The notes beneath the pieces are model-generated. The model worked only from the letters and a program-made list of their open reading frames with translations, had not been told where the DNA came from and did not search any database. From the NCBI RefSeq assembly GCF_019703515.2, contig NC_059393.1, positions 9,317,501-9,381,500 on the forward strand: a stretch of 64,000 nt of DNA, written 5' to 3'. Source of the DNA: Myxocyprinus asiaticus. Taxonomy: Eukaryota > Chordata > Actinopteri > Cypriniformes > Catostomidae. The translations under genes and the position numbers were made by a program. Shown piece by piece: positions 56,385-64,000 of this stretch (position 1 is its first letter; each line of letters begins with the position of its first letter).

Positions 56385-59300
56385 CACTGGCAGCCAAAAG
56401 TTTGGTTTAATGTACAGATTTTGCTGTTTCGGAAGGAAATTGGTATTTTAATTCACCAAAGTGGCATTCAACTGATCACAGAGTTTAGTCGGGTCATTAC
56501 TGATGTAAAAAACAGCACCATCACTATTTGAAAAAAAGTCATTTTTGATAAAATCTAGACAGGCCCCATTCCAGCAGCCATCACTCCAACACCTTATCCT
56601 TGAGTAATTATGCTAAATTGCTAATTTGGTACTAGAAAATCACTTGCCATTATATCAAACACAGTTGAAAGCTATTTGGTTTGTTAAACTAAGCTTAACA
56701 TCGTCTTTGTGTTTGTTTTTGAGTTGCCAGTATGCAATAGACTGGCATGTCTTAAGGTCAATATTTGGTAAAAAATGTCAAAAAAGAAACAGCTCGGGAG
56801 TCACGTGGCACCATGCGAGGTTCAGATGTGTGAACGGCGAGCTCTGCACACTTTGCTAGTTTTAATACTTTTTGTGTCATAAACCGGTGAGACTCGATAC
56901 ACCCTGATTCTTAACTGTTCTAGGAAGACAATATGTTAAAGAATTCAAAATCCTTGGGCTCTGGAGACATTAAAAGACACTTACATGCTCAAGCTGAAGC
57001 CCCCGAGCAGCAAGCCGAAAGCCCGGGACTCAATTTGTCCAGTGAGGTGATAGAGATTCAACGTCAGCTGTTGAACATGTCAGTAATGCTGATGAAGGTC
57101 ATTGCTGACTTGGAGGATCTTGCTGTAATAGTCGATTGATCACTGCCATGGAGACAAAATTCACTGAGATGGTTACAAGAATGGCAGATGTTGAGAAATG
57201 GATCGACTATCTGAAGTCATCGGAGAGGGAATTAGCTGCTAAACCACTAGCGACCAAGGCGGACTTGGAACGCGTTTTGGAAAAGTTGGAAGACCTTGAG
57301 AATCGTAACCGGCGAAACAACGTCTGAATTGTTGGAATTCCTGAGTGAGCAGAGGGTCAGAATATGGTGGAATTTCTGGACAGGCTCTTTCCGAGTCTGC
57401 TCGACATAGGCCATAAGCTGGAAATCAAGTGAACTCACAGAGTTCCGGCTCGGAGATCCACAGAAGGAGACAGGCCCTGATCAATTCTGGCCATATTTCT
57501 GAGATCATCCGATGAAGATCTCGTGTTACGCGAGGCGAGGAGTAAAGGAAGGCTTTCTTGGAAGAACCACAACATTTCCTTTTTCCCAGACTTTGCAAAT
57601 TTGACAAGAGAGAAACATGATTGATTCAAGGAATGCAAGAAACTCTTACATCAATGGAAGGTCGCTTTTGCAATGATGTTCCCGGCCAAATAGAGAATAG
57701 ATGGTAAGGATGGCCGCAAAATATTTACATGCCCACAGCAAGCAATGTCCTTCATAAAGTCAATGGAGTGAGTAAGTCATTGTGTGATACTCATTTTGCA
57801 GCCGAGTGGACATGACTCACTGAATATTCACTTGACCGTCCAAGGAAACTGGGTGCCTTTTTTGTTTCTTTTTGTGCTGGTTCCGCCTAGCGCTGGAGTT
57901 TGTTTTGTGTAGTAGCACTCTTTTGGGACAACATTGTGGAAGAATCTGCATGTTCTTTGTGCTTATACCTCCTATTGCTTGGAGTTTGTTTTGTGGAGTA
58001 TTTCTTGCAGGACATTGGAGTGATAAGGTCATGTGTTGCACTCATGTAACAGCGGCTCACTGAACATTCGTTTGACTGCCTGAGGAAACTGAATGTTTTT
58101 TTTGTTTTTGGTTCCACTAGTGGCTGGAGCTTGTTTTGTGAAGGAACACACCTTCGGGACAGTTATGTGGATGAATCAACACATTCTTTGTGTTTATCCC
58201 ACCTATTGGCTGGAGTTTGTTTTATAGATTTTCTCTTGTTATGTAATTCTGTCTCACAAATTTTTTATAAAAACACTGGACTTGAGCAATCCGACGGCAA
58301 AGCTGTCACGGGGGTTCTCATAGGCATACATGGACTGTTTGAGTTTGGAGGGATGGCGCTGTCGTGTGCGAGGTTAATGCGCACGTTTTTCTTTTTTTGG
58401 TTTTGGGGATGTTCGGGGTTTGATTGTTGCACTAATGTGGTCTTTATAATTTTATTTTTGACACACAATCTATTTTTTCTAATGTCAAAATGTCAAATGT
58501 TAATATGAGTGGATTGTCTCTCTCCACGTGGAATGTGAATGGGTTGGGGCACCCCATAAAAAGAAGGAAGGTTATTTCTTTTCTTAAACATAAGAAATAT
58601 GATATAGTGTTTCATCAAGAAATGCATCTTTCCCCACAGGAAGCGGAACAATTTAGGAAGATATGGGGTGGACATGTTTTCTTTAGTGCTGGCCCAAGTA
58701 AGAGCAGAGGAGTCATTACATTGATCAGTAAACATCTACAATTAAAATGTCTCAAACAGATTAAAGATAAATTAGGAAGAGTCATTATTGTTTTAGCAGA
58801 AATTCAGGGGCAAAGGTTGATTTTGGCTAATATTTAGGTACCTAACGCTGATGATCAGGGCTTTTTTATAGATCTTGAAGGGATGTTGTAAACTGCTGGC
58901 ACCCCTCATGATATAATATTGAGTCTTTAATCTATTGATGGACTCAATCCTTGATCATAGTGAAGCAAAAGTGTGTAAGCCCCTTAGAGCAATATTGACG
59001 CTTCACAGGATTTGTAAAAATCTTGGTCTTACAGATATTTGGAGACTTTTGAACCCATCTGGTAGGGACTATACATTCTTTTCATCAGTCCGTAAGATTT
59101 ATTCTAGAATAGATTTTTTTTTAATTATTATTATATCTAAGTCCCTCATTTCATCTGTTGTGGATTGCTCAATTGGAAACATCTTAGTCTCAGATCATGC
59201 CCTGTTGAGTTTAGAGGTGTTGCCACATACAGAGAAAAATAAATCATATAGTTGGCACTTTAATGTATCCCTTTTGCAAAATCCTGAATTCCAACAAATG

Positions 59301-62300
59301 TTAAAGGCTGAAATCAATGTTTATATGGAGACCAGCTGGTCCTCAGTATCATCTGTGGGCGTGGCTTGGGAGGCACTTAAGGCGGTTCTTAGGGGTCAGA
59401 TCATACAGAATGCCTCATTCACCAAAAAATCCAAAGCACAAGAACTTGTGGAACTGGAAGGGAATATTAAAAGTGCCGAGGCAGAGCTGAAGTGCCGAAT
59501 GTCATCTGATGGCCTCAGAGAATTGACCCGGTTGAAATTTGTCGCAGAAGGTGGAGTTTTGGCTATTCAGGGCAAGACAGTCATACTTTGTGTTGGGGGA
59601 CAAAGCAGGGAAGCTTTTGGCTAGATATATAAAGCAGAGAGAGTCTTTTTCTACCATTCCCTCAGTGAAATCTGCTGGTGGTAAAATATTTACCTCGGCC
59701 ATTGATATTAATAATGCTTTTAAAGAATTCTGTCTTGATCTCTATAGTTCCACGTCTTCATCTACTGATGAAGATATTAGAACATTTGTGGAACCATTAG
59801 AACTCCCCAAACTGACAACTGAGCAAAATAATTTTCTTTAAACAACCTTGGAAGAGCTTGGCCAGGTAATTAAGGCCTTGCCTACAGGCAAGGCTCCAGG
59901 GCCAGACGGCTTTGCCGCTGAATTTTTTAGATCTTATGCTACAGAATTGGCTCCACTTTTGTTAGAAGTTTATACAGAATCATTAAAGAATGGAAACCAT
60001 GACACAAGCCCAGATCAGTCTGATTCTTAAAAAGGACAAAGATCCAAGCGAGAGTAAGATTTCCCTGATCCAACTAGACTAATAAAAATATTGTCAAAAA
60101 TTCTTGCTAACCGATTAATTTATGACATCTCTTATACATAAAGTTCAGGTGGGGTTTATTCAGGGCCATAGCTCTTCTGATAACATTAGGCATTTCATCA
60201 ATATCATGTGGTCAGTGGAGGTCGCTGCCATCTCACTTGATGACGAAAAGGCATTTGGTATGCTAGAATGGGATTATCTTTTTAAGATTTTGGAAATATA
60301 TTGGTTTGGGATTACTTTTATAGGGTGGATTAAGTTACTTTATAGACATCCGGTAGCGGCGGTACAAACAAATGGATTAATTTCAGATTATTTCACTCTG
60401 GATAGGGGCACCTGGCAGGGTTGCCCTCTTTCCCCATTATTGTTCTGTCTTACCCTGGAACCATCAGCAGCTGCGATAAGAAAGGAAGATGATTTTCCAG
60501 GGGTGGTGGCAGGAGATATGGCGCATAAGCTTTTGCTCTATGCAGACGATATTTTATTATTCGTCTCCAAAACCACTAGATCTATGCCTTGCCTCCACAG
60601 AATTATTAATTCCTTTGCTAAGTTCTCAGGATACAGAGTGCTTTTGGAAAAGGTCATGAGGCATCAGTGTATTACTCCCTGCTAATTCAGAGTCTGGAGG
60701 ATGGAGCTTTAACTTCTATCAAGAGATTATGGGATAAAGATTTAAACTTGGTATTGGAGAAGGGAGTGTGGGCTAGGATTCTAAAAAACGTAAAGTCTGT
60801 ATCTAGAGATGCAAGGGTGCACCTTATGCAATTCAAGATTTTACGTAGACTCTATTAGACCCCCTCTAGATTGTATAGGCTTGGTCTTAAGGACACACCC
60901 ACCTGCTGGCGATGCCAATCAGAGGATAGAGACACAACCCATGTTTTTGGGGGTGTGTTAAGTTCCAAGAATTTTGGTTGAAGGTTCAGAGTTTTGTGTG
61001 TGACGTGTTGGGCACTCGGGTTTCGTTTTGCCCCAGACTCTGTATTTTAGGCAATGGGGTGGTCATCAAAATAGGGGATAAACACATAAAAAATTGGGTT
61101 CTGACCAGTGTGATGACAGGCAGACAGATTGTTTTAAGGGGATGGAAGTCGGCTGGAGCACCCTCATTTCGGGAGTGGTGTGTGGAGATGGGGAGGGTGG
61201 CTGATTTATGGAGGTGTCATATAGAAGGCTTGGGATCTGGGAATCATTTGATGGGAAATGGGGCCATTATTTTGAGTTTTTGGGGGACTCTCGGGGAGGG
61301 GCTGTCGAGAGAGGTGTAGTTTTAGATGTGTATGATTATTTTATTCTTTTTTTATTATTATTACTTTTTGTGTGTGTGTGTGTGTACTTATAAGTGACCA
61401 CAGGGATGTTCGTTGGGGGGGTGAGGTGGGGTTGGTGATTGGGGAGGGGTAATAGAGGTAGTTAAATGTTGATTCAATGTATATTTGTTTTGTTTTGTTT
61501 TTCTTTATCAACTATTTTAATCAATAAAAAATGTTAATAGAGAAAAAAGAAACAGGTTTCTCTAGAAACTCATCAGCCAATCATTGTTTTGAGGAATGAA
61601 GGCTATACAATGCTTGAAATTGCCAAAAAACTGAAGATTTCATACATACTGGCTCTAACAAGGACAGAAAGAGACGTGGAAGGCCAGGTGTACAACTAAA
61701 CAAGAGAATAAGTACATCAGAGTCTCTAGTTTGAGAAATAGATGCCTCACATGTCCTCAGCTGACAGCTTCATTGAATTCTACCCACTCAACACCAGTTT
61801 CATATACAACAGTAAAGAGAAGACTCAGGGGTGCAGGCCTTATGGGAAGAATTGCAAAGAAAAAGCCACTTTTGAAACAGAAAAACTAAAAAAAGGGCAA
61901 AGAAACACAGACATTGGACAACAGATAATTGGAAAAGAGTGTTATGGATCTTAACCCCATTTAGCTTTTGTGGGATCAGCTAGACTGTAAGGTGCGTGAG
62001 AAGTGCCTGGCAAGACAACCACATCTGTGGCAAGTGCTACAGGAAGCATGAGGTGAAATGTCACCTGAGTATCTGGACAAACTGACAGCTAGAATGCCAA
62101 GGATCTGCAAAGCTGTCATTGCTGCACATGGAGGATGTTTTGATGAAAACGCTTTGAAGTAGTTTAAGAAGTTCTGAAACAAAATTCAAATTGTAATAGT
62201 AATTTATCACATTATTAATGCCCTGACTATACATTGTGATCAGTTGAATGCCACTTTGGTGATTAAAAGTATCAATATCTTTCCATAAGAGCAAAATCTG

Positions 62301-62330
62301 TACATTATTTCAAACTTTTGGCCACCAGTG
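56385..62330 (+). mobile_element. Tc1-like transposon split by an L1 insertion
   Basis: Same family as 27322-28225. Ends cactggcagccaaaagtttg and caaacttttggccaccagtg, TA at 56383-56384 and 62331-62332. Right of the insertion (61556-62330) transposase pieces remain in frame fragments: an N-terminal region (QPIIVLRNEGYTMLEIAKKL) and the C-terminal region including DKLTARMPRICKAVIA. Stops are present. Confidence 0.9.
56793..61542 (+). mobile_element. L1-clade LINE, inactivated
   Basis: ORF1 region (about 56930-57800) has a coiled-coil-like stretch and the LEDLENRNRRNNV...IVGIPE signature of L1 ORF1. ORF2 starts near 58490: endonuclease LSTWNVNGLGHPIKRRKV and HQEMHLSPQEAEQF; reverse transcriptase QVGFIQGHSSSDNIRHFINI, GTWQGCPLSPLLFCLTLEP and YADDILLFV; C-terminal region with TCWRCQSEDRDTTHVFGG. 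Frameshifts, stops and a deletion near 60660 inactivate it. The 3' end is gtttttctttatcaact...aatcaataaaaaatgttaat. A 13-bp target duplication, aaaaaagaaacag, lies at 56780-56792 and 61543-61555. Confidence 0.9.
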
Positions 62331-62332
62331 TA

Positions 62333-63629
62333 CATCTGGTAAGAAACCTCATTACGTTTTTACTGAAGACTTTAAATGTATGTCTTTTTCCACATTGTGA
62401 AGTAACAGAGCCACACCAGTTACATTCATCAAGAAACAGTACATTTATTAGTTTGTTTAGTTATCAGACATAGGAGAGAAATTGAAATTGTAATTATAAT
62501 GGTGTTATGCAATGGTCTTCATCATCTTTCCCATCTTTCTCTTCCTCTTTCTCATGCAGAGCATACTCAAACAGGGCATATTTAAGTCCATCCATATGAA
62601 AAAAAACAACATAGGCTTCCTTTGTCTAAAGCAGACCCCACTCTCCCCCCTTAATTTGATCCACATGTGTCTATGGAAAGTTCCAAGTTTACCATGAGAT
62701 AATGTTTATAGCTTATATAAGACTTACATAATCACTTATATAAATTTAACTTACACATGGCTGTAAGAATGCATATAAGACACATGATGTAAAAGCATAA
62801 GTAGAATAATGTAAGGCAAATGATCAATACTGTTACATAATCATTACAAATACTGATGATAATCAATAATACTGATAAACATGAAAATTTTAGTCTTCAA
62901 TTCCCTCCACTGGAGCTTCCAGCCGACAAGCTCCACCCATCACCTCCCAGATCATCACCTGTTATGAAGCGATTGGAGAGAGAAAATCGATTGACCAAAA
63001 TAAAGAGATAGACATACAGGAAAGGAAGAAAAGAAAACAAAAAGGAAAACAAAGAAAACCCAACCCCATGATATGTCCCAGCATATTATGTGTCATTTAA
63101 GATTATGTGTAAATTAAGGAACCCCCAGTAGTCTAAGAAAAGGAAAAACTAATAAGTCTTCACCAGTGCCTGGATGAGCCATGAGCATCCCCCCCCACCT
63201 TCCCAGTTCCTGGCCAAAATAACAAACTAACATAAACGTTGATGTCATAAAATGTCCTATCCCTTGGGGTTGTAAATCAGTAGATGGGTGTTGATTGTTT
63301 GTGAGGTTGTGTTTTGTATGCAGTGTATTTCACCCTTTCACTATTCTAGTCAACACTAACAGCTGCACATGTGGGACATTATTTCCTACATATATCAAAC
63401 TCTTACTCATTCCATCATGTAATATGCACCACCATGCTTCTGATACATGCTATACACCTGCATAATATAATTTGATATTTTCCCCACTGAGATGGTACCC
63501 TTTCCATTATTTGGTACACTTTATTGTTACTTGGCACCCAGTCCCATAATCCCCAATTGGAAATAAATGGCAAAGTAAAATGTTGGCCAGATCTTAATGT
63601 TACATTTTGAGTAATTTCTTTTTTCTTCA
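62333..63629. other. Region with unassigned minus-strand exon-like frames
   Basis: No ncf4 PB1 exon is recognised on +. On - , an acceptor-like ctgctttag at about 62634 is followed by an open frame to a TAA at 62493-62495, with a DGLKYALFEYALHEKEEEKD-like sequence. A second acceptor-like site near 62960 is followed by a short frame ending EAPVEGIED-stop at 62891. I recognise neither, so they are not called as genes. Confidence 0.3.
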
Positions 63630-64000
63630 ATTAACAATTTTTATTGATTCACATATATGTAACTTATAAGACAAAACATATATACATAGAATCAAACTTA
63701 ACCCCAACTATTACCCCTTCCAATCCCATCCTAATCCCAACAACATAACAGTGGTCCCAAATGACATAGACACACATGACAATAAATAAATAAATAAATA
63801 AATAAATAAACAGATAAACACAACAACAATAATCACATATCCACAAATGACAAATACCCGCCCCATTTCTCCATGAACACTTTATCCTCCCTGTTCCTCT
63901 GAATGTTACTTCCTCAAAGCCCGCCACCCTTCCCATCTACGAGCACCACTCTTGAAAAGAGGGCGCTCCAGCCAACCTCCAGCCCCTCAGAATGATCTGC
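63630..64000 (-). mobile_element. 3' end of a second L1 copy
   Basis: Read on - , ggctggagcgccctcttttc, gtggtgctcgtagatgggaa and the terminal aatcaataaaaattgttaat match the ORF2 end and 3' UTR of the L1 at 60980-61540. It contains (AATA)n at 63783-63810 and runs off the window. Confidence 0.75.

Noticed and set aside
62512..62697. ncf4 PB1 exon on + behind the strong pyrimidine tract
   Set aside because: The phase required by exon 9 runs into a stop after a dozen codons and has no acidic PB1 motif.

Overview
The window reads as a stretch of teleost fish nuclear DNA, probably a cyprinid or other ostariophysan. It is AT-rich, genes are split by GT-AG introns, and it is crowded with Tc1/mariner copies, MITEs, LTR and non-LTR retrotransposons, tandem repeats and microsatellites. 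I see no bacterial operon, phage, CRISPR or plasmid feature. The species cannot be fixed from the sequence alone.

Three protein-coding genes can be rebuilt exon by exon. (1) The 3' part of baiap2l2 (Pinkbar, an IRSp53-family membrane and actin scaffold) is on + at about 415-3255. It holds the SH3 domain, a repeat-bearing linker and the conserved C-terminal tail; the 5' exons lie before the window. (2) A complete alpha-type parvalbumin gene is on - , CDS 12301-4291, with a non-coding first exon and TATA box near 15386-15502. It encodes 109 residues with two canonical EF-hand loops. (3) Most of ncf4 (p40phox of the phagocyte NADPH oxidase) is on + at 29238-55208: nine exons giving PX, SH3 and the start of PB1. 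The remaining PB1 exons must lie past 64000. In human the three homologues are all on chromosome 22q, with PVALB beside NCF4, so this looks like a conserved syntenic block. baiap2l2 and parvalbumin are tail to tail with facing poly(A) signals about 35 bp apart. Parvalbumin and ncf4 are head to head across about 13.8 kb of repeat-rich DNA.

Layout: 1-3.9 kb baiap2l2. 3.9-15.5 kb parvalbumin, whose introns carry a chimeric Tc1, the 3' end of a gypsy-like LTR element, a head-to-head Tc1 fold-back and an interrupted 41-bp minisatellite. 15.5-29.2 kb is intergenic: a solo LTR with target duplication, a 51-bp minisatellite complex split by a MITE, microsatellites, telomere-motif dispersed repeats and a Tc1 copy. 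29.2-55.2 kb is ncf4, whose introns hold a 1.25-kb pentanucleotide satellite, a Tc1 copy ending against exon 2, a second solo LTR, a nested inverted-repeat element, a SINE, a near-perfect palindrome, and a LINE inserted in one copy of a tandemly duplicated GGAT-rich block. 55.2-64 kb has a Tc1 element split by an L1-type LINE, then the end of a second L1 copy.

The genes do not form a pathway with each other: an epithelial/sensory membrane scaffold, a muscle/neuron calcium buffer and a phagocyte oxidase subunit. I found no convincing new biological system. The most notable signals are a decayed Tc1 transposon that now appears to supply the 3' splice-site region of ncf4 exon 2, the 68-bp palindrome, CTCF-like motifs carried by a dispersed repeat, and several datable nested insertions.
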